Assembly: GCA_041398965.1 (NCBI GenBank)
Contig: JAWKTT010000040.1
Span: 1 to 38,797, forward strand
Reading direction: 5' to 3'
DNA length: 38,797 nt
Source: JAWKTT01 sp041398965
Lineage (GTDB): Bacteria > Planctomycetota > Planctomycetia > Planctomycetales > Planctomycetaceae
Positions 27,858-36,177 of the stretch are shown here, piece after piece. A model generated the notes under the pieces. It was not told the DNA's origin. It searched no databases and saw nothing but the letters and a program-made list of their open reading frames with translations. The position numbers and the translations under genes are program-made. Numbering within the stretch: the stretch's first letter is position 1; the number at the start of each line of letters is the position of its first letter.

Positions 27858-28808
27858 CTACCCCACGGGGACGATGTCGCAGCCGACATGGCGGGACCAC
27901 GCGGCAAGGAGTTGTCGTGACTGTGGACCCGGTTTCCCTTGGGCAATCGGCTGTCCATTAAGGCGGGTCACTGGCATCAGGCAGTAGGTGGTCGAGGTCA
28001 GGAAGAGTTCATCGGCTGCCGCAACCTCGGCAACGGTCAGGTCTGCTTCTCGCCATGCCTGCTGCTGTTTCGCAAGCAGGTCGATGACAAACGATCGACT
28101 GATCCCGGCGAGTGTTTGTGCGAAACGCGGAGTCAGGAACTCCCCGTCCTTCACCACGAACAGATTCCCACTGGCCGTCTCGGTGACATAGCCATTGGCA
28201 TCGAGCAACAGTGCGGTCGCGGCAGGGTCAATCAACCGCGCTTCTTGATCGGCGAGCCACCAGTGGAGTCGCGAGCGATACTTAATCTGCGGCGAGAGGA
28301 TGTCCGCCGGTATCTGCCGGATACTCGGGACCGCGATGGCCACTCCGTCTCGATAACCCTTGGCATAGTCGTCGACAGGTAATCGAAACGGATGCACACA
28401 AAGCGTTGGCCGATCAATGACGGGGGGATGATCGATGTCGACTGGGAGACTCGGTTGCTCCATCGTCCGGGCCGACTCGTACATCGGAACGCTTCCCGGA
28501 GTCGCCAGGAGCAAGAGGCCAAGTTCTTCGTTCGGCCTAAAGCAGGGTCGGTTTCTGTCGAGGACATCGCGGACGATATCGCTGACTTGTGCGGTCGACT
28601 CCGGGAGCACAACTCCGATTGCTCGACACGATTGAGCGAAGCGATCAAGGTGATCGTCTAACAGGAAGGGTTGCTGACGAAAGGTCCGGACCATATCGGT
28701 GACCGTCACCCCCTGAACGACGCCACGGTCCCACACCCCCAGCCGTGCGGCATCGAACGGGACGATCTCCCCGTTCAGCCAAGCGACCGGCAACGACATC
28801 TGCGGCAT
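27858..28808 (-). CDS. Class IV (fold type IV) PLP-dependent aminotransferase
   Basis: This 316-aa protein has the fold-type IV order: AWLNGEIVPFDAARLGVWDRG at the N-terminus, the PLP lysine in SPQIKYRSRLHW, and VTETASGNLFVV followed by TLAGISRSFVIDLL. Relatives include branched-chain aminotransferase, D-amino-acid aminotransferase and aminodeoxychorismate lyase; sequence alone does not separate them here. I chose the ATG at 28808, preceded by AGG at 6 nt. The frame extends to an ATG at 28886, directly after the stop of the upstream membrane-protein gene, but the added residues do not fit the family. Co-transcription with that gene is likely. Confidence 0.85.
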   Translation of the reverse strand: MPQMSLPVAWLNGEIVPFDAARLGVWDRGVVQGVTVTDMVRTFRQQPFLLDDHLDRFAQSCRAIGVVLPESTAQVSDIVRDVLDRNRPCFRPNEELGLLLLATPGSVPMYESARTMEQPSLPVDIDHPPVIDRPTLCVHPFRLPVDDYAKGYRDGVAIAVPSIRQIPADILSPQIKYRSRLHWWLADQEARLIDPAATALLLDANGYVTETASGNLFVVKDGEFLTPRFAQTLAGISRSFVIDLLAKQQQAWREADLTVAEVAAADELFLTSTTYCLMPVTRLNGQPIAQGKPGPQSRQLLAAWSRHVGCDIVPVG

Positions 28809-28886
28809 CACCAACCTGTCCAATTCACGAAAGAGTCTGAATAAAGCAACCGCCCCCAGCATACAGACTCTCTGTGACAACGTCAT

Positions 28887-29531
28887 TCATGAGACGGTCC
28901 CCTGGCCCTGGCTTGGATCGTCCTTGATGTCATTACGTTGCGAAGGTGATACGTTTTTTCGCAGGTGTGTGTTCCATTCCCCGACCAGCCCGAGAAGGAT
29001 GGAGGCGATGATGCCGCTGAACTTGATGGCTGACGCGGTGATGGCAACATACGCCAGTTGACTGGGATCGGTCTGATTCGTGAAGGCGAGGTAGGCGGTG
29101 ATGCTGTTCTCGAACAGGATGTCGACAACCGCAGCAGTCAGCGGCAGCCACAGAAGTCGGGCAGACCATTGGGGGCTGTAGCGTCGATACAACCACACGG
29201 CGAGCAGAGTGCCGTAAACGATGGGGAACGCAAGGTCCATGGTCACTTCAGACCACGCATAAAGTCGGCGTCCCGATTCTCCGATGGTCGTCAGGAAGTC
29301 GGCCAGATACCCCGGCGGATTGTTGAGGTACGTGAGGGCATCGGCTGCTTTCCCGAGGGCGGAATCGGGTGTCTGATGATCCCAACCGTAATGGGTGGAA
29401 AACTCCTCGGTCCGCCGCTGAAAGCCGTATCCCCCCAGAAGGAGAAGGCCGACGAGAATCGATACCTGGACTGTCGAGAGTCTTTCGAGCTGTCGCATCA
29501 GGCAGGGGATAACGCTTCGCAAGCAACACAT
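28887..29531 (-). CDS. Hypothetical membrane protein
   Basis: This 214-aa protein has about four hydrophobic segments (~23-39, ~95-115, ~123-150, ~158-185) separated by a short soluble loop rich in Tyr and Trp (THYGWDHQTPDS...). The start at 29531 is supported by GAAGGA 7 nt upstream, one of the better ribosome sites in the window. I recognise no family. It may be expressed together with the aminotransferase that starts after it. Confidence 0.75.
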   Translation of the reverse strand: MCCLRSVIPCLMRQLERLSTVQVSILVGLLLLGGYGFQRRTEEFSTHYGWDHQTPDSALGKAADALTYLNNPPGYLADFLTTIGESGRRLYAWSEVTMDLAFPIVYGTLLAVWLYRRYSPQWSARLLWLPLTAAVVDILFENSITAYLAFTNQTDPSQLAYVAITASAIKFSGIIASILLGLVGEWNTHLRKNVSPSQRNDIKDDPSQGQGTVS

Positions 29532-29535
29532 GGAA

Positions 29536-29817
29536 TCATCCTTCGACTTGCACAGACTTGATGCGGTCGACCATGACGTGAACCGATGCGGTCGTCCGAT
29601 GATGCTGACTCGACAGATACTGAGCGAGAAACCGCTCGGTAATCATACTCTCAGCGAGACCGACATCGCGAACGATCGACTCGTTTTTCCCAACGACCGG
29701 CCGAAACTCCCAGTCGCCCGCGGGGTGCGTTGACCACTGTGATGTCAACCGCGACACTTGATCAGACGGCGAAATCCACAGCCCTGCTGCGTCACCACAT
29801 TCCTTCCCAACGAACAT
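29536..29817 (-). CDS. Possible small protein (93 codons), doubtful
   Basis: From the ATG at 29817 to a TGA at 29536-29538, codon use looks like real coding sequence in the second half (GDWEFRPVVGKNESIVRDVG, then ITERFLAQYLSS). It ends 4 nt before the start of the membrane-protein gene, and that gene's GAAGGA overlaps its last codons, as in a tight operon. Against it, its start would lie 3 bp from the divergent hisD start, leaving no space for either promoter. No family is recognised. Confidence 0.3.
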   Translation of the reverse strand: MFVGKECGDAAGLWISPSDQVSRLTSQWSTHPAGDWEFRPVVGKNESIVRDVGLAESMITERFLAQYLSSQHHRTTASVHVMVDRIKSVQVEG

Positions 29818-29820
29818 GAC

Positions 29821-31197
29821 ATGTCTCTGAACATCACACGAATTGACTGCCGTCAGGACGATGCCCGGCAGGCATTTGCCGACCTGCGGTCGAAGCTCTC
29901 TCCTCAGGGAGACATCGTTTCCGAAGCGGGCAAGCAACGCACCATCGCCCTCTTCGGCGAGGCCCTCTCCCCGAAGCAGGTCGTCCAGCGAATCTGTCAC
30001 GACGTCAGTCAACAAGGACTGACAGCGTTGCTCGACTACACCCGCAAGCTCGATGGCAAACAGCTAGACCCACAGACCATGCGGGTGTCGCGCCCCGAGT
30101 TCGAAGCGGCACATCAGGCGGCAGACCCCTCCTTTCTGCAAACCATCCGCAGCATTCGGAACAACATTGAAGAGTTTCAGCGAGCCGTGTTACCGCAGGA
30201 TGCAAAGATTGTCCGAATCGACGGGGAGGGGCGAGTTGAACTCCGGCAGCGTTATCGTCCGTTGCGACGCGTCGGGGTCTGCGTTCCGGGAGGAGCCGCG
30301 GCTTATCCGTCAACCTTGTTGATGACCGCGATCCCGGCTCTGGTGGCGGGAGTCAAGCAGATTGCCGTCGTCGTCCCGCCGACAGAATTCGGGGGCTACA
30401 ACACCGACCTGCTGGCTGTCTGTCATGAACTGGGGGTGACTGAAGTTTACCGATGTGGCGGTGCGCAAGGAGTCGCTGCTCTCGCTTATGGTGTCGAAGG
30501 GATTGAGCCTGTCGACAAGATCGTCGGACCCGGCAACCTGTTTGTTGCCTTGGCAAAGCAGCATGTGTTTGGAACGGTCGACATCGACAGTATTGCCGGA
30601 CCCAGCGAGGTGATCGTGCTGGCTGACGAGACCGCCCGCCCCGCATTTGTCGCTGCCGATCTCATCTCGCAGGCCGAACATTCTCCCGGCTCTGGAGTGT
30701 TAATCACCTGGCATCCTCCGCTGATAGAAGAGGTATCCGAGGAACTCGAGCGACAACTCGGCCATCTCAGCCGGGGTGATCTCGCCCGGACATCGCTGGA
30801 ACAATACGGCGCCCTCGTGCTGGCTCGCGATGCCGACGAAGCGACTCGATTGGCCGACGAACTGGCGACCGAACATCTGCACATTTCGACCGCAAATCCG
30901 GAAGCGATCCTGGACCGCATACAGAATGCGGGGGCGGTCTTCTTAGGACACTACACACCAGTGGCATTAGGGGACTATGTTGCGGGACCCTCTCACGTTT
31001 TGCCGACTGGAGGGACCGCACGCTTCGCTAATGGCCTCTGCTCGGCCGACTTCCTGAAGCGATCATCCATCATTCACTATAACGCTGAGGCACTGGCTCA
31101 AGATGCCGACCTCGTTCGGCAACTCGCCGACAAAGAGGGCCTTTCTGCCCACCGTGCAAGCGTCGACATTCGCCTCTTGGCTCCAGAGGAAAGGTAG
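29821..31197 (+). CDS. hisD: Histidinol dehydrogenase
   Basis: It oxidises histidinol to histidine in two NAD-dependent steps, the last of histidine synthesis. All key motifs are present in the 458 residues: PGGAAAYPSTLLM (156-168), CGGAQGVAALAYG (212-224), KIVGPGN and IDSIAGPSE (255-263), the zinc ligands Gln284 and His287 in SQAEH, the catalytic Glu351-His352 in TEHLHI, Asp385 in LGDYVAGPSH and His444 in SAHRAS. The ATG at 29821 gives the normal N-terminus; an earlier ATG at 29758 adds an Arg/Cys-rich leader unlike the family. No other his gene is nearby. Confidence 0.96.
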   Translation: MSLNITRIDCRQDDARQAFADLRSKLSPQGDIVSEAGKQRTIALFGEALSPKQVVQRICHDVSQQGLTALLDYTRKLDGKQLDPQTMRVSRPEFEAAHQAADPSFLQTIRSIRNNIEEFQRAVLPQDAKIVRIDGEGRVELRQRYRPLRRVGVCVPGGAAAYPSTLLMTAIPALVAGVKQIAVVVPPTEFGGYNTDLLAVCHELGVTEVYRCGGAQGVAALAYGVEGIEPVDKIVGPGNLFVALAKQHVFGTVDIDSIAGPSEVIVLADETARPAFVAADLISQAEHSPGSGVLITWHPPLIEEVSEELERQLGHLSRGDLARTSLEQYGALVLARDADEATRLADELATEHLHISTANPEAILDRIQNAGAVFLGHYTPVALGDYVAGPSHVLPTGGTARFANGLCSADFLKRSSIIHYNAEALAQDADLVRQLADKEGLSAHRASVDIRLLAPEER

Positions 31198-31594
31198 TCT
31201 TCCACCACAGAGGCCAATGAGAGGAGTCGACCCAAACAAAAGGTGTTCCGACACCGAAGTCCTCGCCGCTGCCGTTGAGGGGAAACGGCTTTGATATCGT
31301 CTGTATCGTCGGGCGAAACATCTTATCGATGCTTACGCGACGGGTGATCATTGATGCCACTGATCTCTGGCAACTCGCTGTCATCGTGTTGACCATTTCA
31401 GTTCCCGCCACCCCGATGAGGACATCACGCGATCGCATCCCGTTCCGAGTCCACTGGAAGCACATCAACATAGAAATATGAAGTGTCTTCCGTAACGCTT
31501 GCGAAGGGGATCGTGTAGTCGTCATCATGTCGACGTGTGGAAGGGACGACTCTCACTTTGAGTCACCATAAGTTTATTTTTGGAGGTATTGACG
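31198..31594. other. Intergenic region before the DUF2780-like gene
   Basis: 397 bases with no convincing reading frame. It holds a small GGTGT-TCCG-ACACC hairpin (31242-31255) soon after hisD and, near 31490-31540, GTCGTC and GACGAC copies that could pair. No clear promoter was found. It ends in an AT-rich leader with GGAGG. Confidence 0.45.
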
Positions 31595-31987
31595 ATGGAT
31601 ATTGTTAGTTTTGTTGCAAGTCAGTTAGGTATTGATGAGAAGCAAGCCGCAGGTGGCATCGGGATGATCTTTAGTGCCGCCAAAGAAAAGCTCGAATCGG
31701 GCGACTTTAGCCAGCTTGCGGATGCCGTTCCCGGGATTCAAGGGTTAATGGACGATGCCCCAAGTCCTGAAGAAGAAGGGGGTGGGGGTCTGCTGGGAAC
31801 ACTCGGCGGCCTTGCTTCGAAGTTTGGTCTCGAGGACCTCGGCAAACTCGCCAACCTGGCCGCTGGCTTCAAGAAGCTCGGCCTTGACGCCTCAATGATT
31901 ACGAAGTTCCTCCCCAAGATCCTCGAATGGCTCCAATCCTCCGGTGGCAGTGCTGTTAAGGCGATCTTGGAGAAGGCCCTGAAGTAA
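31595..31987 (+). CDS. DUF2780-like (VcgC/VcgE-type) small protein
   Basis: This 130-aa protein starts at the ATG at 31595, 8 nt after a full GGAGG. The N-terminus MDIVSFVASQLGIDEKQAAG, then FSAAKEKLESGDFSQLADAV, and the glycine-rich GGGGLLGTLGGLASKFG fit the DUF2780 family, of unknown function. It is helical, acidic and has no signal peptide. The first ~15 codons are strikingly AT-rich compared with the rest of the gene. With the strong ribosome site and the good terminator, this suggests high expression. Confidence 0.75.
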   Translation: MDIVSFVASQLGIDEKQAAGGIGMIFSAAKEKLESGDFSQLADAVPGIQGLMDDAPSPEEEGGGGLLGTLGGLASKFGLEDLGKLANLAAGFKKLGLDASMITKFLPKILEWLQSSGGSAVKAILEKALK

Positions 31988-32016
31988 ACGTCCTGATCCA
32001 CTCCCAAATCAACACC

Positions 32017-32054
32017 AACCTCCTGTCAGCCTCACAGCCGACAGGAGGTTTTTT
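32017..32054 (+). terminator. Rho-independent terminator of the DUF2780-like gene
   Basis: AACCTCCTGTC (32017-32027) and GACAGGAGGTT (32040-32050) pair perfectly over 11 bp around a 12-nt loop, followed by a T run to 32054. It starts 29 nt after the stop codon. Confidence 0.9.
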
Positions 32055-32238
32055 CGTCGAGTGCTCGGCATCCAGATTTCTCTTGTCCGCAGCGTCCGTC
32101 CTCCAACACTTTGGCAACTCCGTGGAATTGAGTTGGTCGTCCGTAGAAAAAGGAGTATCCTCAGACGACATGTCCTGGGGACGACCGCGGTCGGCGCGGT
32201 GGTTGTTGTGGGATGTGCAGAACCATTGGGATGACATC

Positions 32239-33342
32239 ATGAGACGTGCGACTCTGTTCATGACGATGCGAACCTGTGTTGCATCGACCTTTGCATTGCT
32301 CGCGATGTGTGGGCTCGTCGTCGCGGAGTCGACTGCGCTGCCTCGCAGTTCGCCCGAAGAACAGGGGGTCTCGTCGGACGGGATTCGCGACTTCATCCAG
32401 ACGGCTGATCGTGAGATCAATACGCTGCACAGCGTGATGATTGTCCGACACGGGCATGTCATTGCTGAAGGCTGGTGGGCCCCGGAGTCTGCCGATAAAC
32501 CACATATTCTCTGGTCGCTGAGTAAGAGTTTTACTTCGACTGCCGTCGGCTTAGCAATCGCTGATGGAAAGCTCAGTCTTAACGATCCCGTATTGAAGTT
32601 CTTTCCCGATGATGCCCCGAGCGAGCCTTCGGCGAACCTCAAGGCAATGAGGGTGCGAGATTTACTAACGATGTCGACCGGGCATCAGGACGAAGCGAAA
32701 CTCGGCCCGGATTTAGTATGGGTTAAGGAGTTCCTGGCACACCCTGTTCCCCATAAACCTGGGACACACTTCCGATATAATACTCCCGCGACCTATATAC
32801 AGTCGGCCATCGTTCAGAAGGTAACGGGACAAACGGTTGTCGATTACTTGCAACCTCGACTTTTTGAACCCCTTGGAATAGAGCAGCCGAAGTGGGATGC
32901 CAGCCCGCAAGGGATTTCCATTGGAGGTTACGGCCTTTATCTGAAGACAGAAGACATCGCGAAGTTTGGGCAGTTGTACCTTCAAAAAGGGAAGTGGAAC
33001 GGCAAGCAGTTGATCCCAGCCGACTGGGTCGAACAGGCGACTTCAAAGCAGGTTTCCAACGGCAGCGACCCCGATCGTGACTGGGATCAAGGTTATGGTT
33101 TTCAGTTCTGGCGCTGCCGCCACAATGCGTTTCGGGGGGACGGCAAAGATGGCCAATTTTGTATCGTCGTTCCCGATGAAGACTTAGTCATCGCCATCAC
33201 CGCCCATACTGGCAACATGCAGGCCGAGCTAAACGTCGTCTGGGATAAACTGCTTCCCGCTCTTCAAGAGAAACCGCTCCCTAAGAACCCCACCGCCGAA
33301 TCCAGCCTCCGCGAGACGCTAAAGGGTCTTAAGGTGAAATAA
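32239..33342 (+). CDS. Exported serine hydrolase (class C beta-lactamase/PBP4-like family)
   Basis: From the ATG at 32239 the protein has 367 residues with a signal peptide (CVASTFALLAMCGLVVAES). The N-terminal PRSSPEEQGVSSDGI is typical of this S12-type group. The serine-lysine motif is SLSK (Ser93, Lys96) in WSLSKSFTSTAVG. FRYNTPATY carries the Tyr/Asn motif, and AHTGN near residue 330 is the third (HTG) motif, so all three catalytic boxes are present. Members hydrolyse esters, peptides or beta-lactams; function here is not fixed. The frame is open to 32083, but that part overlaps no good start and lacks a signal peptide. It is convergent with the ketoacyl synthase. Confidence 0.87.
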   Translation: MRRATLFMTMRTCVASTFALLAMCGLVVAESTALPRSSPEEQGVSSDGIRDFIQTADREINTLHSVMIVRHGHVIAEGWWAPESADKPHILWSLSKSFTSTAVGLAIADGKLSLNDPVLKFFPDDAPSEPSANLKAMRVRDLLTMSTGHQDEAKLGPDLVWVKEFLAHPVPHKPGTHFRYNTPATYIQSAIVQKVTGQTVVDYLQPRLFEPLGIEQPKWDASPQGISIGGYGLYLKTEDIAKFGQLYLQKGKWNGKQLIPADWVEQATSKQVSNGSDPDRDWDQGYGFQFWRCRHNAFRGDGKDGQFCIVVPDEDLVIAITAHTGNMQAELNVVWDKLLPALQEKPLPKNPTAESSLRETLKGLKVK

Positions 33343-33384
33343 TAAAGAGTGAGCGAAAGAATAAACCTCTCTGAATCCTGAATC

Positions 33385-34731
33385 CTAACATCCATCTCCG
33401 CTCTCCTCCACACTCCGAATCATCGCTGCCGACAGATGACCGCCGAAGCCGAGGGATAGTTTTAAGAGTTGACGCATCGGCCTCTGTGTCGGGGTGCTCC
33501 CCTGAAAGTGCAGCGGGCACTCGGGATCGGGGTGTCTCAGGTTGACGTTTGGCGGGGCGATTTGATCTTGTAGTGCGAGCACCGAAAGTGCTAGCTCGAC
33601 GCTGCCCGCTCCCCCCAATAGATGCCCCATCCCCCCCTTGAAACCGAACGCCGGGATCACGTCGGCTCGTTGTCCCAGCACGTGCCGCACGCCGCGACAT
33701 TCGGCGAGGTCGTTCTGATGTGTTCCGGTTCCGTGCAACGAAACCGCGTCTATGTCGTTTGCCCGCTGTCCGCTTCGGGTCAGCAGGTCTCCCAATAAAC
33801 GGGTGAGGGCCGTCGCCTCGGGATCGAGCCGTGTCATGCCGCTTGGGTCCCCCCGCTCCAGTCCATCAATCCACTCGGCCCGAATCGGCGCTCCCCGGGC
33901 GATCGCATGATCCCAACGTTCGAGGATCAGCACGCCAGCCCCTTCACCCATCACAAAACCTTGCCGGTTGTGGTCGAAGGGTCGACAGTCCCCGGTCGGA
34001 TCGTCCGACGCTGGAGCGAGCACCCCTAACCGTCGGAACGATGCGAGTACCGATAAACGCAACGAGGCATCGCTACTCCCGGCCACGACGACATCGCAGA
34101 CACCTTCTCGCAGCAGAGCCGCCCCACGAATCAGACTGACGAGTCCTGTTGCACAAGCGGCCACCGGACAGAGCAATGGCCCTTGCGACCCGATGTCCCT
34201 CGCGATGAATCGAGAGGGGGCCTCGGGAAGAAATGTCGACCAGAGGTTCGCGGCTTCGTGGTCACAGAGGCTCTTTGATTGCAATCGCTCGAAGCTTCGC
34301 AGGCCCCCTTTGCTCGTGCCAATAACGCAGCCGAGCCGCTCTTGATCGACGTTTCCACCTGGTTGCAACCGTGCATCGGCGACTGCCTCGCGTGCCGCCC
34401 GGCGAGCCATCTCGACCACAGGCTCGACAAACGAGGAAGATTCGCGCTGCTGTTCATTGGGGTTGGGGGAGACTTCGCCTTTGCCAAACGAAGCCGGTGC
34501 TCCGACCCAACCAGTTCCCCAGTTGATGGGGGAATTTGCTCCACTCGACAAGTCGCACCGCTGATCTGTGCCGGAGTAGAATGGGAGTAATTCCGAGAGT
34601 TCGAGTCTGCGAACCTGGCTGGCTCCCCGTTGCACTGCTCGCCATGCGATATCGGCCCCCTCGCCGAACGGTGTCACCAAACCGATCCCGGTGATCGCCA
34701 GTCGTCGCGAGTTCGGGAAAGAGGAGGACAT
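33385..34731 (-). CDS. Beta-ketoacyl-ACP synthase (FabF-like), stand-alone
   Basis: This 448-aa protein has a thiolase fold with a complete Cys-His-His set: Cys193 in VAACATGLVS, His333 in SLHGTGTHQND, and Lys365/His370 in FKGGMGHLLGGAG. The N-terminus RRLAITGIGLVTPFGEG is FabF-like. Residues ~45-105 form an insertion rich in Ser, Gly and Pro compared with housekeeping FabF (~410 aa), and the usual terminal FGFGGTNA reads LGFGGHLSA. It should condense acyl groups with malonyl-ACP. There is no ACP, reductase or acyltransferase gene nearby, so it may serve a special fatty acid or polyketide step. Confidence 0.88.
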   Translation of the reverse strand: MSSSFPNSRRLAITGIGLVTPFGEGADIAWRAVQRGASQVRRLELSELLPFYSGTDQRCDLSSGANSPINWGTGWVGAPASFGKGEVSPNPNEQQRESSSFVEPVVEMARRAAREAVADARLQPGGNVDQERLGCVIGTSKGGLRSFERLQSKSLCDHEAANLWSTFLPEAPSRFIARDIGSQGPLLCPVAACATGLVSLIRGAALLREGVCDVVVAGSSDASLRLSVLASFRRLGVLAPASDDPTGDCRPFDHNRQGFVMGEGAGVLILERWDHAIARGAPIRAEWIDGLERGDPSGMTRLDPEATALTRLLGDLLTRSGQRANDIDAVSLHGTGTHQNDLAECRGVRHVLGQRADVIPAFGFKGGMGHLLGGAGSVELALSVLALQDQIAPPNVNLRHPDPECPLHFQGSTPTQRPMRQLLKLSLGFGGHLSAAMIRSVEESGDGC

Positions 34732-35060
34732 GACCGTTTCAACAGAGACGTAATTTCAATAACCGGTGCGGGAGAGTCGGCGAGGCGTTGCTGAGAAGTA
34801 CCCACTGCTCGCCCGGAGCAGTGTATCGTACGGACCCTCAACGCCAACCTCCCACGGGAGATGCCGATCTGACCCAAATGAGTGTGTGCGACTCAGTTGT
34901 GTGTGGAATCGTTCGGCGACCGGCAATCGAAGGGGCCTCAAGCGAACTTGGGAAAGAGGGGGCGGGGCTGTTCCTCAGCGGGCGGAGATTGGTATCCTTT
35001 CCTTGACTCTGCGGTGGGCAGAGGGAGTGGAACTGGACCTTTCAACGCGAAAGTATCTCG
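34732..35060. other. Intergenic region between divergent ketoacyl synthase and aminopeptidase genes
   Basis: 329 bases that should carry both promoters. I could not assign -35/-10 boxes. The main feature is the palindrome at 34803-34823. Confidence 0.4.
34803..34823. promoter_or_regulatory. Perfect 8-bp inverted repeat, possible operator
   Basis: CACTGCTC (34803-34810) and GAGCAGTG (34816-34823) are exact reverse complements with a 5-nt spacer (GCCCG). It lies 72 bp upstream of the ketoacyl synthase start and 238 bp before the aminopeptidase start. Confidence 0.35.
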
Positions 35061-36176
35061 ATGCGAGACCCTCGAATTACGCGGTTGGCCGAAGTGTTGC
35101 TTGATCATAGCTGCCGACTGCAAGCGGGAGAAAAGGTGCTGATTGAGGCGTTCGATCTTCCTGAGCCACAGCTCGTGTGCGATCTTGTCGAGATGTCCGT
35201 CGAACGTGGCGGGGTGCCATTCGTCTCGTGCAAGTCGAATGCGATTCTCCGCAGTCTCTATCGGTCGGGGACTCGAGAAGGTCTGTCGATGATTGGGGAA
35301 ATGGAACGTCAGCGGATGGAGCAGATGGATGCTTACATCGGCATTCGTGGGGCCCTCAACAGTGCGGGCTTCAGTGACGTTCCCGGCTCTCAGATGGACC
35401 TGTATCAGGAGTGCTGGTGGAAACCGGTGCATATCGAAACCCGAGTCCCGAAGACGAAGTGGGTTGTGCTGCGATACCCGACCCCCGCCTTCGCCCAAGC
35501 GGCCAAGATGAGTACCGAGCAGTTCGAAGATTTCTACTTCAATGTCTGCACCGCTGACTACGAGCAGATGTCGATCAATCAGCAGCCACTCAAACAGCGG
35601 ATGGATGCTGCAGAAGAGATCCATATCAAGGGACCGGGGACCGACCTGCGGTTCTCGGTGAAGGGGATGTCGGCGATTGCGTGCAACGGGGATCGAAATA
35701 TCCCCGATGGCGAAGTCTTCACTGCCCCTGTGAAGGAAAGTGTGCAGGGGGTGTTGCAGTACAATGCCGCGTCGCTGTATCAGGGAACGGTCTTCGAGGG
35801 TGTCCGTTTCGAGTTCGTCAACGGGAAGATCGTGGATGCCAGTTGTCGTGGGGAAACCGCAAAGCTCAATGCCATTCTCGACTCGGACCCAGGAGCACGT
35901 TACATCGGGGAATGGGCGATCGGGGTCAACAACTTCGTCAAGAGGCCGATGCTGGATATCCTGTTTGACGAGAAGATTGGGGGGTCGTTCCACTTCACCC
36001 CCGGTCAGGCGTATGAGATCGCCGACAATGGCAATCGCAGCCGGGTTCATTGGGACCTTGTCTGTATTCAAACTGCCGAGTATGGCGGGGGGGACATGTT
36101 CTTCGATGGCGAACTGATTCGTCACGATGGCTACTTTGTCCCTGCCGATCTGCAACCACTGAACGAAGGACTTTAA
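35061..36176 (+). CDS. M29-family aminopeptidase (AmpS/AmpT-like)
   Basis: This 371-aa cytosolic protein matches the M29 metallo-aminopeptidases along its length: ITRLAEVLLDHSCRLQAGEK at the N-terminus, GTDLRFSVKG (~193), NIPDGEVFTAP (213-223, metal Glu218), IGEWAIGVN (Glu284), GGSFHFTPGQAY (His311) and SRVHWDLV (His330, Asp332). Relatives remove N-terminal amino acids using two cobalt or zinc ions. The ribosome site is weak. The next gene starts one base after the stop, and its AAGGA lies in the last codons of this gene, so the two are an operon. Confidence 0.9.
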   Translation: MRDPRITRLAEVLLDHSCRLQAGEKVLIEAFDLPEPQLVCDLVEMSVERGGVPFVSCKSNAILRSLYRSGTREGLSMIGEMERQRMEQMDAYIGIRGALNSAGFSDVPGSQMDLYQECWWKPVHIETRVPKTKWVVLRYPTPAFAQAAKMSTEQFEDFYFNVCTADYEQMSINQQPLKQRMDAAEEIHIKGPGTDLRFSVKGMSAIACNGDRNIPDGEVFTAPVKESVQGVLQYNAASLYQGTVFEGVRFEFVNGKIVDASCRGETAKLNAILDSDPGARYIGEWAIGVNNFVKRPMLDILFDEKIGGSFHFTPGQAYEIADNGNRSRVHWDLVCIQTAEYGGGDMFFDGELIRHDGYFVPADLQPLNEGL

Positions 36177-36177
36177 C

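Noticed and set aside
29536..30015. A 159-codon minus-strand gene extending into hisD
   Set aside because: The upstream 66 codons are antisense to the well-supported N-terminus of HisD; only the part outside hisD was kept as a doubtful candidate.
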